Made by a program: the position numbers and the translations under genes. Below are positions 1 through 8,353 of a DNA stretch of 64,000 nt, in pieces. The stretch's first letter is position 1; each line of letters begins with the position of its first letter. The notes under the pieces are model-generated. The model was not told the DNA's origin. It saw only the letters and a list, made by a program, of their open reading frames with translations, and searched no databases. This stretch comes from Advenella sp. FME57 (GTDB taxonomy: Bacteria > Pseudomonadota > Gammaproteobacteria > Burkholderiales > Burkholderiaceae_B). The stretch lies in NCBI RefSeq assembly GCF_014897675.1, contig NZ_JABUXU010000003.1, positions 186,001-250,000 on the forward strand. Direction: 5' to 3'.

Positions 1-1
1 C

Positions 2-883
2 ATGCTGCTTACTGCGGCGCATTACCTGAACGAGACGCGCAATTTTGATGGCACTGTTCACCTGATATTTCAGCCTGCCGAAGAGGGCGCAGCCGGCGCC
101 AAAGCCATGCTTGAAGATGGATTGCTGGAACGGTTTCCCTGCGAAGCCATTTTCGGCATGCACAATTGGCCCGGGCTACCCGAAGGGGCATTCGGCTATC
201 GCAGCGGGCCGCTGATGGCCTCCAGCAATGTATTTAGAATCACCGTTTCGGGAAAAGGCGGTCACGCAGCGGCACCCGCCGATTGCGCCGATCCGGTTCC
301 GGCGATTGCCCAGATTGCAGTGGCGCTGCAGACCATCGTATCGCGTTCGGTTCGCCCAATTGATCCGGCGGTCTTGTCCATTACGCAAATTCATACCGGG
401 TCCGCCAATAACGTAATTCCCGATAGTGGCTGGCTGGCCGGTGCGGTGCGCTGTTTTTCCGATGACGTGATCGACGTGATGGAAAAACGCATGCGCGAAC
501 TGGCCACGCAGATTGCCAGCAGCTTTGGCTGTACTTGCGAAGTCGACTTTGACCGCAGATATCCGCCATTGGTGAACACGCCCGACGAAACCGAGTTCTG
601 CCGCCAGGTCATGGAGTCCCTGTATGGCGAGCGCAGTGCCGACATGGTGCGCGAGAATGTGCAAGTCATGCCCTCTGAAGATTTCTCCTTCTTCCTGCGC
701 GAGCGGCCTGGCAGTTATGTCTTTTTGGGAAATGGCGAGGGCAACCACCGCGAGCCAGACCATGGCCTGGGCCCTTGCATGCTGCATAACCCGAGCTATG
801 ATTTCAACGACAATCTAATCCCGATCGGCGCCAGCTACTGGATTCGCCTGACAGAAATGTATCTGGCGGCCAAAGCCGGATAA
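2..883 (+). CDS. M20D-family amidohydrolase (hippurate hydrolase-like), 5' truncated
   Basis: The C-terminal 293 residues of a metal-dependent N-acyl-amino-acid amidohydrolase of the M20D/AbgB/hippurate hydrolase type. The family metal-ligand acidic pair is seen in FQPAEEG (E27-E28 of the visible part) and a further ligand in GMHNWPG (H54); the dimerisation domain (SGKGGHAAAP onward) and the closing HNPSYDFND with its metal-binding His are present. The first ATG is at base 2 but the family continues upstream with the GHD metal motif, so this Met is internal and the gene is cut by the window edge. Substrate cannot be told from sequence; N-acyl or N-aroyl amino acids are usual. An inverted repeat follows the stop. 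Confidence 0.9.
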   Translation: MLLTAAHYLNETRNFDGTVHLIFQPAEEGAAGAKAMLEDGLLERFPCEAIFGMHNWPGLPEGAFGYRSGPLMASSNVFRITVSGKGGHAAAPADCADPVPAIAQIAVALQTIVSRSVRPIDPAVLSITQIHTGSANNVIPDSGWLAGAVRCFSDDVIDVMEKRMRELATQIASSFGCTCEVDFDRRYPPLVNTPDETEFCRQVMESLYGERSADMVRENVQVMPSEDFSFFLRERPGSYVFLGNGEGNHREPDHGLGPCMLHNPSYDFNDNLIPIGASYWIRLTEMYLAAKAG

Positions 884-895
884 CAACACCTTTGA

Positions 896-926
896 TCATT
901 CCCGGTACCGATGCGATCGGGAATGA
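896..926 (+). terminator. inverted repeat after the amidohydrolase
   Basis: TCATTCCCG (896-904) pairs with CGGGAATGA (918-926) across a 13-base loop, 12 bases after the stop codon. No T-run follows, so it may be a weak terminator or an RNA-stabilising hairpin. The gap from here to hicB shows nothing else. Confidence 0.35.
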
Positions 927-1037
927 CAGCCCGCGATCATAACGACGCACGCCATTGGCAAATGCAAAAAGACGCGGGCCGAGGTAATTGGCATCATCAT
1001 GCACATACCGGGGGACTACGGATGGTTTACGGAGGAA

Positions 1038-1451
1038 TCAGACGACATGAAACGCTAAAGATTTGCCGAGCTTCTTAAATGCCTGATCAATCGTATCAAC
1101 CTTTGTCGCCTGCCGCAGATTTACCATACGGTTCACTTGCGTAGGCGACACTTTCATCAGGCGTGCCAAATCGGCCTGTTTTACGTGCTGTCGCACCATT
1201 TCGTTCAATAACTCAACCTTGATTGCCACACTGGCCGGAAGGTCGACGATGTGCTGTCCGGCTTTTGTCGCTGATGGCGTCGGCACGCGACGCATATCAT
1301 CAAAGTAAAAATCAAGTGCGGTAATTAGGCAGTCATACGCTAAATCAATGGCCTGCGCTTTGGTTTCTCCGTAGCTGATGGCTTCCGGAATATCCGGAAA
1401 GGTCACCATAAACCCCGGGCCATCGGGCGTCAGCATAAATGGATATTTCAT
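1038..1451 (-). CDS. hicB: HicB-type antitoxin with C-terminal helix-turn-helix
   Basis: A 137-residue antitoxin. Residues 1-50 form the HicB partial RNase H-like fold (MKYPFML, the GFMVTFPDIPEA strand pair and GETKAQAIDLA helix), and residues 85-135 carry an XRE-like DNA-binding domain (KQADLARLMKVSPTQVNRM). It should neutralise the upstream HicA mRNA interferase and repress the hicAB promoter. It lies 57 bases downstream of hicA on the same strand, in the order hicA-hicB. The length is typical of the HTH class of HicB. Identification from domain pattern plus partner is firm. Confidence 0.9.
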   Translation of the reverse strand: MKYPFMLTPDGPGFMVTFPDIPEAISYGETKAQAIDLAYDCLITALDFYFDDMRRVPTPSATKAGQHIVDLPASVAIKVELLNEMVRQHVKQADLARLMKVSPTQVNRMVNLRQATKVDTIDQAFKKLGKSLAFHVV

Positions 1452-1508
1452 ATTACTTTCCTTTCTGTTCGGTGGTCGCTTCGTGTGAAGCCACCGAAGG
1501 GACGCCTG

Positions 1509-1679
1509 TCACAAGCCAAGCTGTTTTAATATTGCTTTTCGAATTCCCTCTGGCAACTCTTTCGCGTGCCTGGGAAGGGTACTGTGCCTACCGTTTAATG
1601 TCAGTTTCGTGTGGTTCGATCCTTCCTTAAACGTTACTCCCTGCGACATAAGCCAGCGTCTGAATTCGCTGGTTTTCAA
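1509..1679 (-). CDS. hicA: HicA-type mRNA interferase toxin, TTG start
   Basis: A 56-residue HicA toxin. Translating the minus strand from TTG at 1679 gives KTSEFRRWL, then FKEGSNHTKL with the catalytic His of the dsRBD-like HicA fold, and a closing RHAKELPEGIRKAILKQLGL; these are hallmark HicA motifs. No in-frame ATG lies before the conserved N-terminus. TTG is preceded by AGGAG eight bases upstream, which fixes the start. HicA cleaves mRNA independently of the ribosome in characterised members. The His, core and length are intact, so the toxin is probably functional. Easy to miss because of the length and start codon. Confidence 0.88.
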   Translation of the reverse strand: MKTSEFRRWLMSQGVTFKEGSNHTKLTLNGRHSTLPRHAKELPEGIRKAILKQLGL

Positions 1680-1709
1680 TGCAACTTCTCCTGCGTTTTC
1701 TATTATCTA

Positions 1710-1740
1710 ATTATATACGAAAACGTTTATAAAAATAAAC
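1710..1740 (-). promoter_or_regulatory. hicAB promoter with overlapping inverted repeat
   Basis: On the minus strand a perfect TATAAT -10 (plus bases 1710-1715) lies about 30 bases before hicA. The inverted repeat GTTTAT-AAAA-ATAAAC (1725-1740) covers the expected -35 position. HicB proteins with HTH domains autoregulate by binding such repeats, so this is the likely operator. Inference from position and symmetry. Confidence 0.55.
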
Positions 1741-1800
1741 AAAAACGTGTATCGTATGGCAATGGAAAGCATGCCATTAGGTCTAAACGCAGGCGTCTCA

Positions 1801-3246
1801 CTACTTGTCCGTCAATTCCCCATATCTGGCCAGCGCAATTCTGCGTGCAGCGCTGTGATCCACGATAGGCCTGGGATACGTTTTGTCCAGCTCGATCTGT
1901 GCGCTCGCCAGTATCTGATCGCCTGCCGTCCATGGAGCATGGATGTGCTTACCGGACAAGGCCGCCAGCTCGGGCACATAGCGGCGTATGAATTTTCCAT
2001 CCGGGTCGAATTTCTGTGATTGGGTGATTGGGTTGAAAATCCGGAAATAGGGCTGGGCGTCACAGCCGGTGGAGGCGGCCCACTGCCAGCCGCCGTTGTT
2101 TGCGGCCAGATCAAAATCATTTAACTTCAACGCGAAGTATTGTTCACCCCGCTTCCAGTCGATACCCAGGTCCTTGGTCAGAAAGCTGGCAACTATCATG
2201 CGCAGCCGGTTGTGCATATAGCCTGTTTGATTCAGCTGGCGCATGCCGGCATCGACAATCGGATAACCTGTTTCTCCCTGGCACCATGCCAGGAAATGGT
2301 GCTCGGCTTGCGGTCCGCTTTCCCATTCAATCGCCTCATATTTGGCGTTGAATGCGTGTTCGACCACCTGTGGATAATGATGCAGGATCATGAAATAAAA
2401 ATCTCGCCAGATCAGCTCGCTCAACCAGGTCGCAGCGCCCTGGTTGCCCGTGGACATTGCCGAAAAGGCGGCCTTGACCAACGTGCGAATAGATAGGGTG
2501 CCGAATCGCAGGTGCACAGATAAATAGCTTGGGCCTCGCAGAGCCGGAAAATCACGTTTGGCATCATAGGCGTTCATGCGGGGCAGAAAATCATCAAGTG
2601 CTTCCTGAGCGCCGCTGCTGCCGGCCGGCAGCAGCACCGGCTGCGCTGGCGGTTTGAAGCCGATATCTTCCAGGCACGGGCGTTGCGCCAGCGCTTGCGG
2701 GACTGGCGCCAACGCGCCCCCCAATGATTCGACGGGCACAGCAGCGTAGTGTTCGCTGTGCAAGGTTTTTAGCCAGGCGTTTTTGTAAGCGGTAAATACC
2801 TTGTACGGGCGACCCTGTCCGTTGAGTATTTCGTCGGTATCAAAAATGACCTGATCCTTGAACAGGAAAAGCGCCCGGTTATCCGACTGCAGCATTGTGC
2901 CAACCTGTTGGTCGCGTTCTTTTGCCTGTGGCTCGTAATCACTGCCGGCAAACACTGCCTCTACGTTCAACTGCCGTGCGATGGCCGGGATGATTTGCTG
3001 TGGTGTACCGTGACGCACGATCAGCCCCGAACCGGCTTGCTGCAATTGGCGCTGCAGATCATCCAGGCATGCATCAATGAATGACACGCGGCGATCGTCA
3101 GGGGGGAGGGGACAAAGAATATGGGTATCGAAGACAAACAGGCAGAACACCGTTTCACATTGACGCAGCGCCTGAAACAGCGGGCGGTTGTCAGCAGCGC
3201 GCAGATCACGACGGAACCACATCAAGCCGCGGTTATATTGTTTCAT
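1801..3246 (-). CDS. phrB: deoxyribodipyrimidine photo-lyase (class I CPD photolyase)
   Basis: A 481-residue flavoprotein that splits cyclobutane pyrimidine dimers using blue light. The N-terminal antenna domain begins with LMWFRRDLRAADNRPL; the C-terminal FAD domain has LIWRDFY, DAGMRQLNQTGYMHNRLRM and the ASTGCDAQPYFRIFNP block typical of class I photolyases. Length matches the E. coli enzyme (about 470). ATG at 3246 has no strong ribosome site but protein homology begins right after it. It stands alone; the downstream end faces the hicAB promoter region. Confidence 0.95.
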   Translation of the reverse strand: MKQYNRGLMWFRRDLRAADNRPLFQALRQCETVFCLFVFDTHILCPLPPDDRRVSFIDACLDDLQRQLQQAGSGLIVRHGTPQQIIPAIARQLNVEAVFAGSDYEPQAKERDQQVGTMLQSDNRALFLFKDQVIFDTDEILNGQGRPYKVFTAYKNAWLKTLHSEHYAAVPVESLGGALAPVPQALAQRPCLEDIGFKPPAQPVLLPAGSSGAQEALDDFLPRMNAYDAKRDFPALRGPSYLSVHLRFGTLSIRTLVKAAFSAMSTGNQGAATWLSELIWRDFYFMILHHYPQVVEHAFNAKYEAIEWESGPQAEHHFLAWCQGETGYPIVDAGMRQLNQTGYMHNRLRMIVASFLTKDLGIDWKRGEQYFALKLNDFDLAANNGGWQWAASTGCDAQPYFRIFNPITQSQKFDPDGKFIRRYVPELAALSGKHIHAPWTAGDQILASAQIELDKTYPRPIVDHSAARRIALARYGELTDK

Positions 3247-3579
3247 GGGTCAGGTTTTTGGATAAACAATCGTGGAAACACGAGCTTAACTGAATTTCCT
3301 GAAAAATACATTGAACCGCTCTCGTGCAGGTGTTCTTATCCGGCAGTCCTTTGCGCGGCGCGCACCTGGCCGATTCCGCGGTCTTCATTGTTTCCAATGA
3401 TCAATTACCTGGGCAGAGGCCGTACCAGAAGTGATGCCGCCGGATGCAGGCGCCTGGCCGCAAGCGGGCGCGCATGCATCGATAGTTCGGGCATCACATG
3501 TTCTGTTTGATTTGACCACAATAGAGATCTCAACCTGGCTCAACAACGCAGCAGGGCAGGCTGAATATCCGTTGGGGCG
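3247..3579. other. intergenic stretch without a recognised gene
   Basis: 333 bases between the photolyase start and the stop of the tetR gene. No convincing coding region, tRNA or terminator was seen. The photolyase promoter should lie here but no clear consensus is visible. Confidence 0.5.
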
Positions 3580-4347
3580 TTATTTGCTGTCGGACAGAAC
3601 CAATTTTTCCAGGTAATCCAGATCCTCACGTACCAGACGCAGCGATTCCCTTACATCCGGCACTTCGGGTCGCCTTGCTGCATCACGCAACAGCGAATTG
3701 ACAGCCATGTCAGCCATGATCCCGGCGACATTGGCGCGATCCAGTCTGCCCTCGGGCTTATACCACCAGGCCGACCAGTTGCACATGCCAATCAGACTGA
3801 AAGCGGCTACATGTGCGTCAACCATGCGAAACACGCCTTCCCGGATCCCTCTTTCTATGACATGGCTGAAGTTCTCAAGTACATTACGGCGTGCATTTTG
3901 CACTGATATGCGTTGCTTCGGTGACAAGTCGGCCTCAGTACGATCTGCAACGCGAAACTCTGCAGGGCGTGACAGAATCAGGTCGGCGTGCTGGGTGACC
4001 AGCGCGCGCAACGCCGTCACGGGGTCAAGATCGTCGCGGGCAACGGTGTCGCCGGCCAGTTTGCGCGCCGCACTCAGCACTTCCTCTGTCAGCGATTGCT
4101 GAATCTGTTCCTTGTTCTTGAAATAATAATACACCGCCGTACGGCTCAATCCCAGCGCTTCGGCAATGTCCTGGATGCTGGTGCCGCCGGTGCCTCGTTC
4201 AATGAAAAGCGTTGCCGCCACATCCAGGATAGCGCTGCGTAGCGCTTCTCCTTTGAGCGTCGCCTTTGTCGAAATGTCGTTCACTGTCGTACTCCCTGTT
4301 GCAACGCAGCCATTAAACCCTAGTTGGCTGCCGGTTGTATAGCCCAT
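3580..4347 (-). CDS. TetR/AcrR family transcriptional regulator
   Basis: A TetR-type repressor, 255 residues from the ATG at 4347. The DNA-binding domain lies around residues 32-80 (ILDVAATLFIERG, then TSIQDIAEALGLSRTAVYYYFKNKEQI); the remainder is the ligand domain. Two starts are plausible: ATG 4347 after AAGGA, or GTG 4284 after AGGGAG with seven-base spacing, which would remove 21 residues with no family counterpart. It diverges from the aryl-acid catabolic operon starting at 4463, and two perfect TTGAC-N6-GTCAA palindromes lie between them, so it probably represses both. The ligand may be an aryl-CoA or free aromatic acid (inference). Confidence 0.88.
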   Translation of the reverse strand: MGYTTGSQLGFNGCVATGSTTVNDISTKATLKGEALRSAILDVAATLFIERGTGGTSIQDIAEALGLSRTAVYYYFKNKEQIQQSLTEEVLSAARKLAGDTVARDDLDPVTALRALVTQHADLILSRPAEFRVADRTEADLSPKQRISVQNARRNVLENFSHVIERGIREGVFRMVDAHVAAFSLIGMCNWSAWWYKPEGRLDRANVAGIMADMAVNSLLRDAARRPEVPDVRESLRLVREDLDYLEKLVLSDSK

Positions 4348-4360
4348 TATTTTCCTTGAT

Positions 4361-4426
4361 TTGACGGATTCGTCAAATATTAAAATTTAATTGACATTAA
4401 AGTCAAATAATTATCTAATGTGTCAA
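4361..4426. promoter_or_regulatory. repeated TTGAC-N6-GTCAA operators in the tetR divergent promoter
   Basis: Two palindromes with identical half-sites and spacing, TTGACGGATTCGTCAA (4361-4376) and TTGACATTAAAGTCAA (4391-4406), start exactly 30 bases apart. A third, degenerate copy with one good half (GTCAA, 4422-4426) starts 20 bases further. They lie between the divergent tetR and hydrolase starts, in the position expected for TetR binding. The first sits only 14 bases from the tetR start, which suggests autoregulation. Confidence 0.7.
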
Positions 4427-4462
4427 ATAACACTTCGATGATATTTGGAAAGGAGAACGATT

Positions 4463-5722
4463 GTGGCAATAAACCCTTCTGCAAATCCGGTTACCGCGGG
4501 GTTTCTGAATACGGACTGGAATCCACGTGATTTGCCCGCAGGCGCCTCTACCCGCAACGTGGTCTTGCGCTGCGCCGATGGCGCCGCCACCTCTGGCTCT
4601 CTGTATCAGCCAGCCGGCAAGCGCTGCAGGACGGTAGTATGCATCATGCATCCACGTGAGTTCATGGCATGCCACTACCTTATTCCAGATATTGTTGCGG
4701 CAGGCTGTGCCGCCTGGTCTCAGGGTGCACGATCAGTGGGCAATGACCTGCGCCTGGAGCATGAATTTGCATTGCGTGATGTCACCGCTGGCCTGACCTT
4801 TCTGCGTGAACAGGGATTCGACAATATCGTTCTGTTGGGCAATTCGGGTGGCGCGGGACTGTATTCGCTTTACGCTGAACAGTCGGCCCTGCCTGGAGCA
4901 CAACGGATTGCGCGCAGCCCGGCAGGAAAGCGCACCGGCTTGGGCGAGCTGGACATGCCTCGAGTTCAGGGCATGGTTTTGGTCGGCCCTCATCCTGGTC
5001 AGGGTGCATTGTTAATGAATTGCATTGACCCGTCTGTCGCGCAGGAGGGTGATGCCTTGTCTGTCGTACCGCACCTGGACCCGCTGGATCCGGCAAACGG
5101 CTACAAGCCGAACGGGCAGGCGCGTTACTCGGCGGAATTTATCGAACGCTACCGCGCCGGCCAGCAGGCCAGGGTGGCTCGCTTGGATGCGGTCGCGCAT
5201 CAGATGATAGACACGCGGCTAAAGGCGCGCGAGCGGGTGAAAACGCAGCCTGACAGCTCGGCAGATGGCAAACGGCTGGCCGCTCACACCCCGGTGCTGA
5301 TCGTCTGGCGAACCGATGCAGATTTGCGTTGCCTGGATCTGAGCCTTGATCCTTCAGACCGACACCCCGGCTCCCTATGGGGAAAAAATCCTTATTCGTC
5401 GAACTATGGTGCGGTGGGGTTCGCCCGTTTTTGTACGCCCGAGAGCTGGCTCTCGACCTGGTCAGCGCTCTCGTCCAATGCCAGTCTGTCGCGCACTGCT
5501 CCGGCGATCGACATACCATCACTGGTGATCGAATACACGGGCGACCAGGCCTGCTTTCCGGGTGATGTACAGACGATTTACGACGCGCTGACGGCGCAGG
5601 ACAAGCAGCATCTTCGCATTCGCGGCGACCATCATGGACGCGCCCTGACCGACGATGAAGAACCGGGACGCTATCAGGGCGGTCGCGAGCTGGCTCGCTG
5701 GTTGCAGGCGCGCTTTCTTTGA
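4463..5722 (+). CDS. alpha/beta-hydrolase, first gene of aryl-acid cluster
   Basis: A cytoplasmic serine hydrolase of 419 residues. The nucleophile elbow GNSGG places the catalytic serine at about residue 128; a C-terminal GDHHG supplies a likely catalytic His. The start is GTG at 4463, with AGGAG ideally spaced at 4451-4455; a TTG at 4445 would put the ribosome site inside the gene. At 419 residues it is longer than a typical meta-cleavage hydrolase (about 280), so the exact role is uncertain. It leads the operon that also contains a VOC dioxygenase-like protein, a ligase, a thioesterase and a monooxygenase. Cleavage of a ring-fission product or of an ester precursor is a reasonable guess. 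No signal peptide. Confidence 0.8.
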   Translation: MAINPSANPVTAGFLNTDWNPRDLPAGASTRNVVLRCADGAATSGSLYQPAGKRCRTVVCIMHPREFMACHYLIPDIVAAGCAAWSQGARSVGNDLRLEHEFALRDVTAGLTFLREQGFDNIVLLGNSGGAGLYSLYAEQSALPGAQRIARSPAGKRTGLGELDMPRVQGMVLVGPHPGQGALLMNCIDPSVAQEGDALSVVPHLDPLDPANGYKPNGQARYSAEFIERYRAGQQARVARLDAVAHQMIDTRLKARERVKTQPDSSADGKRLAAHTPVLIVWRTDADLRCLDLSLDPSDRHPGSLWGKNPYSSNYGAVGFARFCTPESWLSTWSALSSNASLSRTAPAIDIPSLVIEYTGDQACFPGDVQTIYDALTAQDKQHLRIRGDHHGRALTDDEEPGRYQGGRELARWLQARFL

Positions 5723-5745
5723 TTAATGCCTAATGGAGATTTGAC

Positions 5746-6642
5746 ATGACTGTTGTTCACGATACGCCAGGTGCGCTGCGGCTGCATGGCGTTGACCATA
5801 CTGCGAGACCGACCTGGCGCTTGCGCGAGACCGTCGCGTTTTACCGAGATGTGCTCGGCTTGCGCCTGGTCCATGTTATATCTGCTCGCGGGTGGGGGCC
5901 TGCGAGCCATCCGGATTTCCTGCATTTCTTTTTTGATAGCGGCAATGGCAGCACGATCGCGTTTTTCTACTATCTGGGCGCGCGGGAGCCGGAAACCATG
6001 CAGGGACGCAGTAGTATGCGGCCGTTGCCTGAAGATCATGTCGCCGATGCAACGCATACCGCGTGGCTGGTGCAGAATGAAGCGGAGTTGAAAGCCTGGA
6101 AAAAAAGGCTAGAGGATGCGAATCTGCAGGTCTCCGTCGAGACGCGCCATGAAGTGATCGAGTCGATTTATGTTCGCGACCCCAATGGCTATTTCATCGA
6201 ATTTACTCGTAAATTGAGGTCGTTGGGCCGGGTTGACGAAGTTGACGCCGATCTGACGATACAGGCGGCGATACAGGCCGAAGACAGCGCGCTGTCCAAG
6301 GGCGAACGCATCCGGCATATCGATGAAGTATGGGCCCGCAAGGCAACATTGCTTGAGCAGCAAGGCACAATGGCTCAGACGCCGGCCGCAGGCGTTCGCA
6401 TCTTTGTACCCTGCGTCGAGGAGTTTGCGCCGCTGGTGCGTGACGCAGAACAACGCGATGACTGTCAGGTCGTCAAGAGTGAATATTTCGATTGTATTTG
6501 TGCGGACAAGCCGCTGGAGTTTCGCCGCAAGGTGCTCGGATTGAAACCCGCTGTGTGGTATGGCCTGTTCACAGGCGGTGTCAGTGGCGTCATTGAAGTG
6601 CTGGACCGGGACCGGGTTCGGATCGTTCCCGTGACAGGCTGA
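5746..6642 (+). CDS. VOC-fold protein, probable extradiol dioxygenase or related metalloenzyme
   Basis: 298 residues. Residues 10-160 are a vicinal-oxygen-chelate module: HGVDHT (H18), DATHTAW (H104) and RDPNGYFIEF (E152) give a 2-His-1-Glu metal triad as in type I extradiol dioxygenases, and the RDPNG turn is typical. The C-terminal 130 residues do not show a second VOC repeat and look like a separate domain (GVRIFVPC to the end). ATG 5746 follows TGGAGAT; the gene begins 23 bases after the hydrolase. Context suggests ring cleavage of the hydroxylated aromatic made by the downstream enzymes. A non-dioxygenase VOC activity (isomerase, hydrolase) cannot be excluded. Confidence 0.75.
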   Translation: MTVVHDTPGALRLHGVDHTARPTWRLRETVAFYRDVLGLRLVHVISARGWGPASHPDFLHFFFDSGNGSTIAFFYYLGAREPETMQGRSSMRPLPEDHVADATHTAWLVQNEAELKAWKKRLEDANLQVSVETRHEVIESIYVRDPNGYFIEFTRKLRSLGRVDEVDADLTIQAAIQAEDSALSKGERIRHIDEVWARKATLLEQQGTMAQTPAAGVRIFVPCVEEFAPLVRDAEQRDDCQVVKSEYFDCICADKPLEFRRKVLGLKPAVWYGLFTGGVSGVIEVLDRDRVRIVPVTG

Positions 6643-6664
6643 TCTATTGGCAGGAGACAAAAAA

Positions 6665-8353
6665 ATGCAAAATATTCGTTACCCCATAGAGGGTGTTATT
6701 TATCATGAACAGGAGCGCGCACGCGCCTGGTATGACAATGGCGCGTGGCAGCAGCAGACGGTCGGCCACTTGTTGCGAGCCACGGCGCGTCGGTGTCCAG
6801 AACGCCAAGCGATCATCACCGAGGAAGGCAGCGTCACGTTTGCACAACTGGATGAGCAAACCGAGCGGCTGGCCGCGGCGCTGCTGAACCTGGGCCTGGA
6901 CCCTGGCGATCGTGCCATCTTTCAGATGGGCACCACGCTTGAGACCGTCATTGCGTTGCTGGCCTGTTATAAAGCGGGCATCGTACCGGTGTGTTCATTG
7001 CCGCAACACCGGGAACTGGAAATCGGTCAATTGATCCGTCAGTCTGGTGCACGTGGATACTTTGTTCAGGCTGATGTTAGCGCCTTTGATCTGGTTGCTT
7101 TCGCGCAGCGAATGATGTCCGACCATGCCGGATTGACACGACTGGTGGTGGCGCGCGGGACTTCATCGGCCGGCAACGATTTGCGCGCGCTGATCGAAGC
7201 CATGCCGCTCGCGCGAGCGCAGGCAATCGTCGCCGAGCATGCACCAGCCTGCGAGGATGTACTGGCGTTCCAGTTGTCTGGTGGCACGACCGGCATTCCA
7301 AAAATTATTCCGCGTTTTCATGCTGAGTACATCGCGCACTCACTTGCCTGTGCGAAGAACTATCAACTTGACCAAGATGATCGTTTCATTTGGGCTTTGC
7401 CATTATTGCACAATGCCGCGCAGGTGTATGTCCTGATGCCGGTCATCGCGATGGGCGTGTCAGCAGTTCTCATGCCCCGGGTCGATGTGCCGCTTATGTT
7501 GACGCTGATTGAGCGATACAGGGTCACGCGAGCAATTTCAATCGGACCGATCGCACCGCAATTGATGGCTTATTCCGATCTGGCAAGGCATGACTTGTCT
7601 TCGCTGCGTCTGTTTATAACAATGAGCGCAGCCGAGCGACTGGAAGAACATTTGCGCATTCCATGCTCCAACCTGTTCGGTATTACCGAGGGCTTGCTGG
7701 TTGGATCACCAGCCGGTGCACCACCTTACCTTCGCCACAAAACGCAGGGCCGCTCGGGCTGCGCCGATGATGAAATCCGCTTGCTGGTGCCCGGGACAGA
7801 AGTGGGCGTTGAACCGGGACAGATGGGTGAACTGTGTTTTCGCGGACCGGCCACCGTTCCCGGCTTCTTCGACGCACCGGCAGCCAATGCCCAGGCCTAC
7901 ACGTCTGACGGCTTTTACCGAACAGGCGACATGATGATAGAGCGGATTGTTGACGGCCAGTCCTATTACAGCTTTGAAGGCAGGTTGCGCGACAACATCA
8001 ATCGTGGCGGCGAAAAGATCGGATGTGAAGAGGTTGAAGCACTGGTCAGTGCGCATCAGGCCATTTCCGAAGCACGTCTTGTCGCCATGCCAGACCCCAT
8101 TTACGGCGAGAAGGGCTGCGTCTTCATCACATTGCGGCCTGGTCACGCCGCGCCTTCTGTCCAGGAATTGATGATGTTTCTCGTTGAAAAGGGTTTGGCC
8201 AAATATAAGTGTCCCGAACGCGTCGAGGTGATTGAGGCCTTTCCGGTTACCAAAGTGGGCAAGCTGGACAAGATGATGTTGCGCAGAATGATTGCAGAAT
8301 TAATCAATCACGAGGCCCGGCAGGGCACGGGGGAACGTAATGATAAGTACTGA
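6665..8353 (+). CDS. aryl-acid adenylate-forming enzyme / aryl-CoA ligase (DhbE/EntE-like)
   Basis: 562 residues of the ANL superfamily. The ATP loop SGGTTGIPK is at 205-213 and the C-terminal catalytic lysine in TKVGKLDK. The sequence ALPLLHN (H249-N250) matches the His-Asn pair of DhbE/EntE, where Asn contacts the 2-hydroxyl of 2,3-dihydroxybenzoate, so a 2-hydroxy- or 2-aminobenzoate is a likely substrate. No siderophore genes are near; the neighbours are a thioesterase and an aryl-CoA monooxygenase, which argues for CoA-dependent catabolism. ATG 6665 has AGGAG eight bases upstream. Its last bases overlap the thioesterase gene. Confidence 0.85.
   Translation: MQNIRYPIEGVIYHEQERARAWYDNGAWQQQTVGHLLRATARRCPERQAIITEEGSVTFAQLDEQTERLAAALLNLGLDPGDRAIFQMGTTLETVIALLACYKAGIVPVCSLPQHRELEIGQLIRQSGARGYFVQADVSAFDLVAFAQRMMSDHAGLTRLVVARGTSSAGNDLRALIEAMPLARAQAIVAEHAPACEDVLAFQLSGGTTGIPKIIPRFHAEYIAHSLACAKNYQLDQDDRFIWALPLLHNAAQVYVLMPVIAMGVSAVLMPRVDVPLMLTLIERYRVTRAISIGPIAPQLMAYSDLARHDLSSLRLFITMSAAERLEEHLRIPCSNLFGITEGLLVGSPAGAPPYLRHKTQGRSGCADDEIRLLVPGTEVGVEPGQMGELCFRGPATVPGFFDAPAANAQAYTSDGFYRTGDMMIERIVDGQSYYSFEGRLRDNINRGGEKIGCEEVEALVSAHQAISEARLVAMPDPIYGEKGCVFITLRPGHAAPSVQELMMFLVEKGLAKYKCPERVEVIEAFPVTKVGKLDKMMLRRMIAELINHEARQGTGERNDKY

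Noticed and set aside
176-787. 203-codon minus-strand frame inside the amidohydrolase
   Set aside because: Antisense shadow with His-rich composition and no recognisable family.
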